This document shows positions 8,975 to 20,100 of a stretch of 23,411 nt of DNA, piece after piece. Positions within the stretch are counted from its first letter, which is position 1; each line of letters begins with the position of its first letter. The stretch comes from DAONJL01 sp035405645 [NCBI: bacterium]. Lineage in GTDB: Bacteria > JAGOBX01 > DAONJL01. The stretch covers positions 1 to 23,411 of the forward strand of contig DAONJL010000042.1 in assembly GCA_035405645.1 (NCBI GenBank), in the 5' to 3' direction. A model generated the notes under the pieces. That model was not told where the DNA came from. It saw only the letters and a program-made list of their open reading frames with translations, and did not search any database. The position numbers were made by a program, and so were the translations under genes.

Positions 8975-9708
8975 TACTTTAATCTATTTTGTGAAAATTC
9001 ATCGTCTGATAATTTTATGTCAAAATTTAATTCTTTAAAATATAAATCTGTTTGTGATTGATTTTTTATTACATCTTTTACTCTTATATGTGTTGGATAA
9101 TATCTGTTCTTAAATTTTTTTATTTCAAAATTTTCAAAAACTTTTAATAGTTTACCTGTTTTTGCATAATATTCTTCTTTTTCAGGTAACATTGTTTCTT
9201 TATTTATCCATAATTTTCTTCGATAATATGTTATATCTTTTTTTTTAGCAGTTAAATCAAGCACATATATTTTTTCGTCTTCTGATACTATTTGTGGTGT
9301 GTAATATTCAATTAATTTTTTTGACCGTTCTAATAAATCTTCATAAGAAAAATCACTGCCGTTTGCACTTTGTCTTAATTGATGACCTGAAATTGTTATG
9401 ATTTTTTCAGCTTCTGGATGATACATCCATAATTTATCATTTATTCTTAAATATTTTAATCCTTTATCTTTGTTTGGATAATAAAATTCTGAAAATGATT
9501 TTTCTTTGCCTGAACTCGTTATTTTTAATTTTTTTATTTCTACTCGTCCATCATTGTATTTAATATTCATTTCAGCATCAAACTTTGCAGTGATTGTATA
9601 TAAATTATTATCAACTTCAATTAAAATACTATCTGCTGTTAAATTATTTGAATATAAGAATTGTAATAAATAAAAATTTACTAAAATTAATAAAATTATC
9701 TTTTTCAT
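8974..9708 (-). CDS. LolA-like outer membrane lipoprotein-sorting family protein
   Basis: A periplasmic protein of 244 residues with a signal peptide at ~1-20. The mature part matches the LolA-like family annotated as outer membrane lipoprotein-sorting protein (PF17131 type): KYLRINDKLWMYHPEAEKI, ISGHQLRQSANGSDFSYEDL, then LWINKETMLPEKEEYYAKTGK and YYPTHIRVKDV. These members usually sit beside a barrel protein and an MMPL/RND-type exporter. Here the barrel gene follows at once with overlapping codons, but no exporter is in the window. The presumed role is carrying a hydrophobic molecule or lipid across the periplasm. A ribosome binding site AAGGTG lies 5 nt before the ATG, and the promoter upstream overlaps a dyad. 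It is not classical LolA by sequence, so no symbol is given. Confidence 0.85.
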   Translation of the reverse strand: MKKIILLILVNFYLLQFLYSNNLTADSILIEVDNNLYTITAKFDAEMNIKYNDGRVEIKKLKITSSGKEKSFSEFYYPNKDKGLKYLRINDKLWMYHPEAEKIITISGHQLRQSANGSDFSYEDLLERSKKLIEYYTPQIVSEDEKIYVLDLTAKKKDITYYRRKLWINKETMLPEKEEYYAKTGKLLKVFENFEIKKFKNRYYPTHIRVKDVIKNQSQTDLYFKELNFDIKLSDDEFSQNRLK

Positions 9709-9742
9709 AAATGCACCTTAAAAATTTATAAATTTTTTTAGA

Positions 9743-9771
9743 TATATAAAATAAATGATTTATCTTTGCAA
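9743..9771 (-). promoter_or_regulatory. Candidate promoter for the LolA-like/barrel operon
   Basis: Minus-strand TTGCAA (9771-9766) and TATATA (9748-9743) are separated by 17 nt. The predicted start is near 9736, with a ~28-nt leader containing the AAGGTG ribosome binding site. The -35 box sits at the centre of a perfect dyad. Confidence 0.45.
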
Positions 9772-9778
9772 GATAAAT
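9758..9778. promoter_or_regulatory. Perfect inverted repeat, candidate operator
   Basis: ATTTATCTT and AAGATAAAT, 9-nt perfectly complementary arms, flank the 3-nt spacer TGC. The dyad lies between the divergent LolA-like gene and rsmI and covers the -35 box of the leftward promoter, the position expected of a repressor or regulator site. As a 9-bp hairpin with a 3-nt loop it lacks a T-run, so it is not a terminator. Confidence 0.45.
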
Positions 9779-9819
9779 GTTTATGTTAAAGAAAATATGA
9801 GAAATTTTGTAAAAATAAT

Positions 9820-9846
9820 TTGACCAACTTAAAAAAATAATATAAT
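9820..9846 (+). promoter_or_regulatory. Candidate promoter for rsmI operon
   Basis: TTGACC (9820-9825) and a consensus TATAAT (9841-9846) are separated by 15 nt, shorter than the ideal 17. The predicted start near 9853 gives a ~35-nt leader without a clear Shine-Dalgarno sequence before rsmI. Confidence 0.5.
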
Positions 9847-9887
9847 TAAATCATTAAAAAAAATTTAATAATTGAATTTTAAAAATT

Positions 9888-10721
9888 ATGATTTATTTTA
9901 TTTCTACGCCAATTGGGAATTTAGAGGATATTACTATTCGAGCAATAAAACAATTAAGAAAATGTAAATATATAATTTGTGAAGATACACGGCGAACAAC
10001 TTTGCTTTTGAATAAATATAAAATTTATAATAAAGAAAAAATAATTTATAATGATTTTAATAAATACAAGCAAGTGGAAAAAATAATAGAATTAGCAAAA
10101 ACAAATGATTTATGTTTTGTATCAGATGCTGGAATGCCGATTATCTCTGACCCGGGCTTTGAACTAATTAAAAAATTAAGAGAAAATAATTTATCATATA
10201 CTATATTACCAGGTCCATCAGCATCTCTAACAGCCTTATGTCTTTCATCATTAAAACCAGATAAATTTCTATTTCTCGGTTTTTTACCTAAATTAAAATC
10301 AGATAAATTTAAATTACTAAAAAAATATAAAAATATTAAAGCAACATTTATCTTATATGAAAATCAAAATAGAGTAAATGAAACATTGGAAATAATCAGA
10401 GAATTATTTGGTAATGTAAAAATTGCTATTGTTCGTGAATTAACTAAAATCTATGAAGATTTAATTGTAAATAATATTTCAAATTTATTAGAAATATTAA
10501 AAGATAAAGTATTGAAAGGAGAAATAGTAATATTATTTGAAAGTGAGATTGAGAGTGAGCAAAAAATAAATAATGTTGAGCAAATAAAAGAAATAATAAA
10601 AAAATTAAAAAGAAAAAATTTTTCAAATCGAGAAATTAAAAATATTATTGACATTATATTTAAGATAAATAAAGATATTTACAAATTATTAAATGAAGAA
10701 AAGGAGAAAAGCGATTTATGA
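9888..10721 (+). CDS. rsmI: 16S rRNA (cytidine-1402-2'-O)-methyltransferase RsmI
   Basis: Uses S-adenosylmethionine to 2'-O-methylate C1402 of 16S rRNA in the decoding centre. It is a tetrapyrrole-methylase-fold enzyme. Signatures: STPIGNLEDITIRAI at the N-terminus, CEDTRRTTLLL, SDAGMPIISDPG, PGPSASLTAL with FLGFLP shortly after, and YENQNRV in the second half. Length (277) is normal; the C-terminal ~60 residues are Lys-rich. The stop TGA overlaps the next ATG (ATGA at 10718-10721), so translation of the following peptidase gene is coupled. No Shine-Dalgarno sequence is seen before the start, in contrast to the next two genes. It is the first gene of a three-gene rightward operon. Confidence 0.97.
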   Translation: MIYFISTPIGNLEDITIRAIKQLRKCKYIICEDTRRTTLLLNKYKIYNKEKIIYNDFNKYKQVEKIIELAKTNDLCFVSDAGMPIISDPGFELIKKLRENNLSYTILPGPSASLTALCLSSLKPDKFLFLGFLPKLKSDKFKLLKKYKNIKATFILYENQNRVNETLEIIRELFGNVKIAIVRELTKIYEDLIVNNISNLLEILKDKVLKGEIVILFESEIESEQKINNVEQIKEIIKKLKRKNFSNREIKNIIDIIFKINKDIYKLLNEEKEKSDL

Positions 10722-11812
10722 TTTTAAGTAAAGAGTATTTAGTTAAGTTTGCAAATTTACTTATAAATTATTGTCTTGCTGTAAAAGAGAAAGAGATTAT
10801 ATCAATAAGTGGACCAGTAGCAGCAATACCATTAATCGAGCAGATTTATATTCAATTATTAAAACAAAATGCTTATCCATTAGTTCGTTTAAATTTTGAT
10901 AATCAAGAAGAATTATTTTTTAAATATGCAAAAAAATATCAACTTGAAAATTTGCCTGAAATAATATTGAATGAAGCAAAAAAGATTGATGGTATAATAA
11001 GAATAATGGGCAGTTCAAATACAAAAGGATTAAGCGAAATAGAACCAGAAAAACAAGCAAAATATAGTAAAACAATGGAACCAGTAAAAGAAGAAATGAT
11101 AAATAAAAATCGTTGGGTTTTAACACTTTATCCAACACAATCTTATGCACAGGATGCTGAAATGTCTCTTGAAAGTTTTCAGGAATTTGTTGTTTCTGCT
11201 TTATTTTTAGATAAAAAAGACCCAATAAAAGAATGGCAAAAAATCGAAGTTCGACAGGAAAAAATAGTTAAATTTTTAAATAAAGCAGATAACATAAAAA
11301 TAATTTCAAATGATACAAATTTAACTTTATCAGTAAAAGGAAGAAAATTTATGAATAGTTGTGGTAAGGTAAATATGCCAAGTGGAGAAGTGTTTACAGG
11401 TCCAATTGAAAATAGTGCAAATGGATATATTAAATTTTCTTTTCCAGCCTGTTATGCAGGACGTGAGGTGGATGGAGTTTATCTAGAATTTGAAAATGGA
11501 AAAGTAATAAAAGCAAAAGCAGATAAAAATGAAGATTTTTTACTAACTTTGTTAAATACTGATGTAGGAAGTAAATATTTAGGTGAATTTGCATTTGGCA
11601 CAAATTATGGTATAAAACGATTTATAAAAAATATTTTATTTGATGAAAAAATTGGTGGCTCAATTCATCTCGCTATTGGTAGTTCTTATCCGCAAACTGG
11701 TGGAAAAAATAAATCTGCTATACATTGGGATTTTATTAAAGATTTCAGGACATCAGGCGAAGTCTATGTTGATGATAGATTATTTTTGAAAAAAGGTAAA
11801 ATATATATTTAA
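10718..11812 (+). CDS. M29-family aminopeptidase (AmpS/AmpT type)
   Basis: A cytoplasmic metallo-aminopeptidase of family M29 (thermophilic aminopeptidase), releasing N-terminal amino acids from peptides with a two-metal centre. Likely metal or catalytic residues are Glu224 (MPSGEVFTGP), Glu290 (LGEFAFGTN), His317 (SIHLAIG), His336 and Asp338 (IHWDFI). These match the order found in the family, and the 364-residue length is close to the usual ~370-410. The DGVYLEFENGKVIKAKA segment before Glu290 is also typical. An AAGGAG ribosome binding site lies inside the end of rsmI, and the ATG overlaps the rsmI stop. The MscS-family gene follows after a 17-nt gap. Confidence 0.93.
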   Translation: MILSKEYLVKFANLLINYCLAVKEKEIISISGPVAAIPLIEQIYIQLLKQNAYPLVRLNFDNQEELFFKYAKKYQLENLPEIILNEAKKIDGIIRIMGSSNTKGLSEIEPEKQAKYSKTMEPVKEEMINKNRWVLTLYPTQSYAQDAEMSLESFQEFVVSALFLDKKDPIKEWQKIEVRQEKIVKFLNKADNIKIISNDTNLTLSVKGRKFMNSCGKVNMPSGEVFTGPIENSANGYIKFSFPACYAGREVDGVYLEFENGKVIKAKADKNEDFLLTLLNTDVGSKYLGEFAFGTNYGIKRFIKNILFDEKIGGSIHLAIGSSYPQTGGKNKSAIHWDFIKDFRTSGEVYVDDRLFLKKGKIYI

Positions 11813-11829
11813 TTTAAGGTGAATTCATA

Positions 11830-12891
11830 ATGGCAAAATTTTTATTTAAAAGTATATATAATAATACAATTTATGATTATCTTGTTTCTTTTGCAATTTT
11901 TCTCTCATTAATTTTACTAATAAAAGTAGTTGAATTATATATAATAAAATATTTAAAAAGATTAGCACAAAAAACAGAAACAGAATTTGATGATTTTTTA
12001 ATTGTTGTTATTGAAAAAGTTTTAACCCCAATGTCTTATTTTCTCTCATTTTTTTTTGCATTAAAGATTTTAAATTTTTCTTCAAAAATTCATAAAATTT
12101 TAGAAATTTATCTTTTAACTGTTTTTACTATTTATGTCGTTAAATTTTTAAATAATTTAATTCAATTTGGTTTAATGCAATATGCAAAAAAACATAAAGC
12201 AGATGAATTATTGGAAAGAAGTTTAAAAGGAATAGTAAATGTTTCAAAAGTAATAATTTGGTCTGGTGCAATCATTTTTTATTTTGATAATATTGGTTTT
12301 AAAATTTCAACAATAATTGCTGGGCTTGGAATTGGTGGTATTGCTGTTGCTATGGCGGCACAATCTGTTTTAAAAGATTTATTCAGTTATTTTTGTATAT
12401 TGTTTGATAGACCATTTAAAGTTGGTGATTTAATAATAATTGGTGATTTTTCTGGCACAGTAGAATATATTGGAATAAAAACAACAAGAATTCGTTCTGT
12501 AAATGGCGAACAAATAATTATGTCAAATATTGATTTAACTGATTCACGATTACGTAATTATAAGAATATGACAGAGCGCCGTGCTTTATTTAGATTTGGT
12601 GTAACATATCAAACATCATTAGAAAAATTAAAAGAAATTTCTGATATAGTAAAAAATATTATTGAAAATATACCTGATACACGTTTTGATAGAGTCCATT
12701 TTATTTCATTTGGTGATTTTAGTTTGCTTTTTGAAGTCGTGTATTTTGTTTTAAGTGCTGATTATAAAAAATATGCTGATATTCAACAAAGTATTAATTT
12801 GAAATTAAAAGAAGAATTAGAAAAAAGACAAATTGAATTTGCATATCCAACACAGACAATATATATTGGCAATCATGAAAAAATAAAATAA
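11830..12891 (+). CDS. MscS-family small-conductance mechanosensitive channel
   Basis: An inner-membrane channel that opens under membrane tension to release solutes during osmotic downshock. Hydrophobic segments lie at residues ~15-38, ~58-80, ~90-112 and ~133-152. They are followed by the pore-lining helix with the Gly/Ala pattern IAGLGIGGIAVAMAAQSVL and the beta domain (DRPFKVGDLIIIGDFSGTVE, IGIKTTRIRSVNGEQIIMSN). The C-terminal alpha/beta part ends at ~350. Size and layout fit the ~350-residue MscS-like group with extra N-terminal helices. The ribosome binding site AAGGTG lies before the ATG. It is the last gene of the rsmI operon and converges on ruvB with only 16 nt between them and no visible terminator hairpin. 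Confidence 0.95.
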   Translation: MAKFLFKSIYNNTIYDYLVSFAIFLSLILLIKVVELYIIKYLKRLAQKTETEFDDFLIVVIEKVLTPMSYFLSFFFALKILNFSSKIHKILEIYLLTVFTIYVVKFLNNLIQFGLMQYAKKHKADELLERSLKGIVNVSKVIIWSGAIIFYFDNIGFKISTIIAGLGIGGIAVAMAAQSVLKDLFSYFCILFDRPFKVGDLIIIGDFSGTVEYIGIKTTRIRSVNGEQIIMSNIDLTDSRLRNYKNMTERRALFRFGVTYQTSLEKLKEISDIVKNIIENIPDTRFDRVHFISFGDFSLLFEVVYFVLSADYKKYADIQQSINLKLKEELEKRQIEFAYPTQTIYIGNHEKIK

Positions 12892-12907
12892 TTTTAAATA
12901 AATCAGG

Positions 12908-13936
12908 TTAAAAACTAAATAAGTCATTATTAACATTTTTTTTATTATAAGAAATACCTATATGTTTATAAGCAGATTCAGTTGCCTCTCGCCCGCGTGT
13001 TGTTCTTTTTAGAAAACCAATTTGTATTAGATAAGGTTCATATACTTCTTCAATTGTCTCTTTTTCTTCGTTTAATGAAACAGCAAGAGTTGATAAACCA
13101 ACAGGTCCACCATTGTATTTATTTATTATTATCTCTAATAATTTTCTATCCATCTGGTCTAAACCATATTCATCAATTTCAAGCATATTTAATGCGTCTT
13201 TTGCAATTTTTTCAGTTATTATACCTTCACCTTTTACCTCTGCAAAATCGCGAATTCTTTTTATTAATCTATTTGATATTCTTGGTGTGCCTCTACTCGA
13301 CTTTGCTATTATTTCTGCGCCTTTTTCATTTATTGCAATATTTAAAATTTTTGCTGCACGTAAAACAATTTTTTTCATATCAACTAAATTATAAAAATCA
13401 AGGCGAGAGATAATACCAAATCTGCTACGTAGCGGAGCAGAAATTAAACCAATTCTTGTTGTCGCACCAATTAATGTAAATTCTGGTATATTTAATTTTA
13501 TTGTTCGTGCTGCAGGTCCCTGTCCAATTATTATATCCAATCTAAAATCTTCAATTGCTGGATATAATATTTCTTCAATTACTTTATTTAATCTATGAAT
13601 TTCATCAATAAATAAAACTTCACCTTTTTGTAAATTAGTTAATATAGCAGCAAGATCTCCTGCTTTTTCTATTACTGGTCCTGATGTAGATTTTATATTT
13701 ACACCTAATTCATTTGCTATTATATTTGCTAATGTTGTTTTACCCAGTCCTGGTGGACCATACAATAATGTATGGTCTAATGGTTCTCCTCTATTTAATG
13801 CCGCCTTAATATAAATTTTTAAATTTTCTATTATCTGTTTTTGTCCAATAAAATCTTCAAATTTTTTTGGTCTTAAACTAATATCAAGTTGTTCATCAAT
13901 TGTCTGAATTTCTTCATTTATTATTTTGTTTTTCAT
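12908..13936 (-). CDS. ruvB: Holliday junction branch-migration ATPase RuvB
   Basis: The AAA+ motor that drives Holliday junction branch migration with RuvA in recombination and repair. All motifs are present in 342 residues: the N-terminal [13 protein letters not shown], Walker A GPPGLGKT (60-67), Walker B FIDEIH with Asp111-Glu112, sensor [18 protein letters not shown] with the arginine finger Arg170, and the C-terminal winged helix ending in [16 protein letters not shown]. The start at 13936 keeps the conserved N-terminus. No clear ribosome binding site precedes it. ruvA and ruvC are not adjacent here, so ruvB stands alone, convergent with the MscS gene and divergent from the exoprotein gene. 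Confidence 0.98.
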   Translation of the reverse strand: MKNKIINEEIQTIDEQLDISLRPKKFEDFIGQKQIIENLKIYIKAALNRGEPLDHTLLYGPPGLGKTTLANIIANELGVNIKSTSGPVIEKAGDLAAILTNLQKGEVLFIDEIHRLNKVIEEILYPAIEDFRLDIIIGQGPAARTIKLNIPEFTLIGATTRIGLISAPLRSRFGIISRLDFYNLVDMKKIVLRAAKILNIAINEKGAEIIAKSSRGTPRISNRLIKRIRDFAEVKGEGIITEKIAKDALNMLEIDEYGLDQMDRKLLEIIINKYNGGPVGLSTLAVSLNEEKETIEEVYEPYLIQIGFLKRTTRGREATESAYKHIGISYNKKNVNNDLFSF

Positions 13937-14069
13937 ATTTTCTTTTTTTATAATATTCCTTAATTTTTTTCAATAAATTTCTTTATTATTTTGTAATCCA
14001 ACTTTTATGAATTGAATTAATATAATTAAAAAAATATAAATCAAAAATCTTTTTTGATATTTTAAAATC

Positions 14070-14098
14070 TTGACAATTATTATAAAAAAAAACATAAT
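14070..14098 (+). promoter_or_regulatory. Near-consensus promoter directly against the exoprotein start codon
   Basis: TTGACA (14070-14075), 17 nt, then CATAAT (14093-14098). The predicted transcription start is at about 14105, the A of the ATG, so the message would be leaderless or nearly so. A second, weaker pair (TTGATA 14054-14059, 18 nt, TATTAT 14078-14083) would give a leader of only ~15 nt. No Shine-Dalgarno sequence is present in either case. Confidence 0.6.
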
Positions 14099-14104
14099 AT
14101 AAAA

Positions 14105-17100
14105 ATGAAAAATTTTTCTTTGTTTTTTCTTCTATTTTTCTTTTTATTGTTTTTCACATATACTTTATTAGCAATACCCTCAATTTCAAAATTAAAAGAA
14201 TTAGAACAGCCTGATGGCTCGAAAATTAAAATTATTCAATATGGTGATGAGAATTATAAATATTTTGAAAATGAGTTAGGTTATTCAATTAAAAAAGATA
14301 CTGATGGTTTCTGGAAATATGAAGTAGAAGAAAATGGAAAATTTAAAATAACAAAAATAAAAGCAAATGAAAAACCACTTTCATCATTTAAACCAAAATT
14401 AAGAAAAATAAAAAGAGAGAAAATAAAAGAAATATATAAAGAAAAAAGCATAAAGAATAAATTAAAAAAAATAAAAAATAAGAAATTACCACAGTTCGAA
14501 AAAAATCCAAAAAACAAAAAAGAAAGAAATTTAAAAAAATATAAAAAAAATAATGATGAATTTATTTATGAAATTAAAGGCAAAAATTCAAATAATAGAT
14601 ATATTATTCTCGACCCAGTTGAAAAAGTATTAATTATACGAATAGAATTTACTGATGTTAAAGGCTCTGTAAATTATACAGAACATTATAATGAATTTTT
14701 TAGTAATGAAGCAGGGTCATTAAGAAATTATTTTTATGAAAATTCTTATGGTAATTTATATATAGAAGGAAATATTTATAAAGAAAAATATTATAAATCT
14801 TCAAAAACAATGAAATATTATGGCGAAGATTCTGATGAAGGAATAGACGATGCAAATGTGCCAATTTATGAACTTGTGCGTGAAGCAGTTCGACTTGCTA
14901 ATAATGATATAAATTTTAGAGAATATGATACTGATAATGATGGTGAAGTTGATAATTTAATTATAATTCATTCTGGTCAAGACCAGGCTTATTCTGCTAA
15001 TCCTGATGATATTTGGTCGCATTGCTGGTATTTACCTGATGAAGGTGAATTAGTTGATGGAGTGTATGTAAAAAATTATATTCTTGTTTCAGAATTTTCG
15101 CCATTAGGTGTAATAGCACACGAATTTTTCCATAATTTAGGCGCACCTGATTTGTATGATATTGATTTTGATGGTTTTCCAACTGCTCTATATTGTTTGA
15201 TGAGTTATGGTGCCTGGCTTAATGATGGTAATACACCTTCAAATATTTGTGCTTATTTAAAAATGGATATTGATGCGAATCCTGATAATGGTTATATTGG
15301 TTGGTTAGCGCCTTTTGAATTATCTGATTCTTCTGGCACTTTTAATATTTTATCATTAAGTAATTGGTCTGATTTTGATAATGCAAATCGAGTTTATCGA
15401 ATTAATACTCAAAATCAAAATGAATACTTTATAATTACATATCGAAAAAAAAATGGTTATGATTATTATTTACCTGATGAAGGAATTTTAATCTGGCATA
15501 TTGATGAAAGTATGCCTGATAAAAGTAAATGGTTAAACGCAGGCACTCCATTAAATTCATTTTATCGTATAAATTTAATTTCACCTGATATAAATGATAA
15601 ATATAAATTTGATGCTGCTTTTTCTCTTAATGATAATCAATTTATTATTTCGCCTTTTACAATTCCAAATACTAATTTAAATAATGGAGAATATTCAAAC
15701 ATAGTAATTAAAAATATCAGTGCTATTACTGATATAATGAGTTTTACTTTTGAAAAAACTTATGGTCCTATTTTATTAAATAATTTTAATATTGTTCAAA
15801 CAAACGATAATGATACAATGCTTGAAGAAAATGAAACGGCTGTAATTGAAATTTATTTAAAAAATTATGGCACAATAAAAGTAGAAAATCTTAATTGTTT
15901 TATATATACTGAAAATCAAGGGATTGATATAATTGATTCGCATTTTTTTATTTCTGAAATAAATTCTGAGGAAATAAAAAAGATAGGGAATTTTAAATTT
16001 TTTATAAATGATAATTTACAAAAAAGTGAAATAATTTTTCAAATTGAAATAAAAGATAATTTTAATAATTCCTGGCAGGATAGTTTTGTTATAAATATTA
16101 TTCGTGCTTTTAATGTAGATGCTGTTTTTGCAATTGATACTGATAAAATAAATGTAATTTTTAATAATGAGGTTGATGTAGAAAAAGTTAGTGATATAAG
16201 TAATTATTCAATTAAAAGAATTTCTGATTCTGTTGTAAGTGAAATAAATAAAATAGAAGTTGCAGGCGATTTAAAGACAATTACAATTCATACTTTGTAT
16301 CATTTATTATTTTCTACTGATTATATTCTTGAAATCAAGAAAAATGTAAGTGATAAATTTAATAATGAATTAAAAGAAGATGTATTAAAAAAATTTGAAT
16401 CAGTTGGCGAAGAAATATATTATTTAGAACATAAAAGTATTCATCAAATAGAAAAAGAATATTATCAAAATTATGTTCCAACATTACCACCATTTCAACC
16501 AGTTGTCCCTTTAAATCAAGCAAAATCACAACCAAGATTAACTTCAATTGTATATGGTTATTATCCATTCTGGATTAGTTCACCTACTATTTATTGGGAA
16601 TTAATTCATACTTTATCATTTTTTTCACTTGATGCAGATACTTATGGAAATATAGTAAGTAAAAATGGCTGGCCATCTATTTCGTGGTTAAATACTGCAC
16701 ATTCAAATGGTGTGCGTATTGAAATAACCTGTGCATTATTTGGAACTTCGAAAATTTCAGGTTTATTAAGTAGTTCAACATATAGAACAAATTTAGTAAA
16801 TAATTTGATAGCAGAATTACAGGCTGGTAATGCAGATGGAATTTGTATTGATTTTGAATTTGTGCCATCAAGCCAAAAAACAAATTTCATAACTTTTTTA
16901 ACTGAATTAAGAAATGCCTTAAAAAATATGAATCCAGATTATACATTATCAATTGCAGGTCCTGCTGTTGTTTCCTGGTACCCTGGTTATGATTTTGCAC
17001 AAATTGCTGCTATTTGTGATTATATTTTTATAATGGCTTATGATTATCATTATTCTGGTGGACCACCAGGTCCAGTTGCTCCGCTTGCGCCAAGTTCACT

Positions 17101-20100
17101 CTGGGGTTCGTTACCTAATGATTCTGCTACTATTTCTGGTTATTTATCAGCAACATCAAATGGCAGAGATACACTTATTTTAGGCGTTCCTTATTATGGT
17201 TTAGATTGGCCAACAACTGATTATAATTTACCAGGCACTAAACGAAGTAATGCAACTGCTCGTGTATATAAAAATGCAATTACTTATGCACAAACTTATG
17301 GACGTCATTGGGATGCTTCTGGTAGTGTGCCTTATGTTTTATATGGCGCACCTTCTGATACCCATCAATTCTGGTATGATGATACTGTTAGTATTGCATT
17401 AAAATATAATCTGGTAAAATCATCTGCAATCAAAGGGACTGGAATGTGGGCGATTGGTAGCGATGGCACTCGAACTGAATTATGGGATTTACTTGAAAAT
17501 TATTTTGGTGCTCCATCACCACCTAAATTACATTATGTAAAAAATATTGGAGCAAATAGAGTTTCATTAAAATGGACTGACCCACCTCAATCTGATTTAT
17601 CAAAATTGTATTTATATCAAAGCACTGATGGAATAAATTTTACGATAATCGATAATAATATTGCAAAAGGAACAGGCACAAAAACTGTAAGTGGTTTAAA
17701 TACAGGACAGGTTTATTATTTTTATTTAACTGGAATTGATACAAATAATAATGAATCACGAAAATCAGAAGTTTATGCTGTTTTTGTAACAAATGATACT
17801 CCACAAATTCTTATTGTTCATGATGATGCAAGATATGTTAATAGTGCTTATGCTTCTTATTATGCTAATGCTCTTGCTGCTAATAATTATTCTTTTGATT
17901 ATTGTGATTCAATTTCTGTTACTTCAAATTACATTTTATTAGCTAATTATAATGTTGTTATATGGTATAATGCTCGTGATTCTCATAGTTCTGGTGGCAG
18001 TGGAACATTATCAAATGATGAACAATCAAAATTAATTCAATTCTTAAATACACCTGGAAAAAGATTATTTATTTCAGGTCAGGAAATTGGTTATGATTTA
18101 GATTATTTAAATTATGGAAGAACATTTTATAATAATTATTTAAAAACAAGTTATGTTGCAGATGATGCTGGTTCACCTTTAACATTAGATGGTGTTTCTG
18201 GCACTATATTTAGCGGTTTAACTTTTTATATTGACCCTGATGATAATGGCGGTGATTCTGGTGGTGCGTATGATGCAACATATCCTGATGTTGTTAATGC
18301 AACAACTGGTGCAACTGTATGTATTCAATATAGTGGAGTTGGTGGTGCTGCTACTTATTATTCTTCGTTAAATGATACAAAAATTGTCTGCTTTGGTTTT
18401 CCTTTTGAAACAATAACATCAGCAACTAAACGCGCAGAAATAATGGAAAAAATAATGGATTTTTTTGGTGTGACTACAACAATAGAAGATTCACAACCAC
18501 CATCAGCACCAACTTTTTTATCATTATGTAATACGCCAAACGCAGGTGAAATTCAAATCAGATGGTTAAATCCATCAGATAATGATTTGCATCATATAAA
18601 TATTTATCGTAGCATTGATGGAATAAATTTTACTTTGTTTGATACCGCTACTCCATCACCAGCAGTAAAAACATTAAGTTGTAATAATAACACATTTTAT
18701 TATTTCGTGTTATCCGCTGTTGATAACTCAAATAATGAAAGTTCTCGTTCTGATACTTATGTAATTAAAACTACTTCAGGCACAGCAGCAATTGTAATTG
18801 TTGAAGATGATAATCGTTATGGTAAAAATAATTATGCAGCATACTATGGAATTGCATTAGATACAAATAATTATGCTTTTGATTGTGTTGCTTCAGAAGC
18901 AATTCAAGGTAATACAATTGCATTATCAAATTATTCTATTGTAATCTGGTTTACTGGAAAAGATTCAAATTATGGATACAATACTTTTAATTCAACAGAA
19001 CAATCAAAAGTTCAAGCATATTTAGATGCAGGTGGTAAATTATTTGTATCAGGTCAGGAAATAGCGTATGAACTTGATTATAAAAATTATGGTGATACAT
19101 TTTATAAAAATTATTTTCGTGCACAATATTCAGTTGATGATGCAGGCAATAGTGTTTCAGTGATAGGAACAAGTGGTGGAATTTTTAATGGTATTACTTT
19201 TTATATTGATGGTGATAATGGCGTAAATGAAGGTGGTGCGTATGATGCAACTTATCCTGATGGTATTACTGCTTATAATGGTTCGACTTTATGCTTATCG
19301 TATTCATCTGGTTATGGTGCTGGAATAAATTATTCTGGAACATATAAACTTATTTCTTTTGGTTTTCCTTTTGAAACAATAACAACAGAATATAATAGAA
19401 AAATTGTAATTCAAAAGATAATGGAATATTTTGGTTATGTTGCACAGGATACAAGACCAAAAATAACAGTAAGTCCTGATTCTTATACTTTAATTCAAGG
19501 AACATATTTATCAATTGAATTAACAGCGAGTGATGATAAAGATACAGCATTAAATTTAACCTGGTCGGTTAGTGATACATCGTCAGCAATGTGGGATGCT
19601 GTTCTTATTGTAGAAGGCGAAACAGATTATTTATTTTTACAACCAAAATTAACAGCACTTGGAACTGATACAATTATCATTTCTGTTCGTGATTCTGATT
19701 TACAATCTGATTCTATTATTTTTACTGTAAATTACATTTCAACATTAAAACCTGATACACCTATTTTAAAATATGTAAAAAATAATGGAACCGGTACATC
19801 AATAAATATTGCTTTTTATTCTGATACTTACACATATAAATATTTAGTTTATAAAAGTACAGATGGCGTAAATTTTGAGGTTTCTGATACAATTTATCAT
19901 CCTGAAATTTCTGCTACTATTTCTGGTTTAACAAATAATACACTTTACTTTTTTAAAATATTAAATGTAAATAGTGTAGGAACTTCTTCTGATTCGTTTT
20001 CTGATGTTTATGCTGTAAGGACTACTAATGGTAATGTTGATATTTTAGTTGTTGAAGATGATAATCGTTATGGTCCACATAATTATATTTTAAACTATGC

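Noticed and set aside
12892-12907. Shared terminator between the convergent MscS and ruvB genes
   Set aside because: Only 16 nt lie between the stops and no stem-loop with a T-run can be formed.
12982-13413. Long rightward open frame opposite ruvB (and similar frames opposite alaS and the barrel gene)
   Set aside because: They are antisense shadows of well-recognised proteins, rich in Leu, Phe and Ile as expected from AT-rich complement, with no ribosome binding sites or homology.
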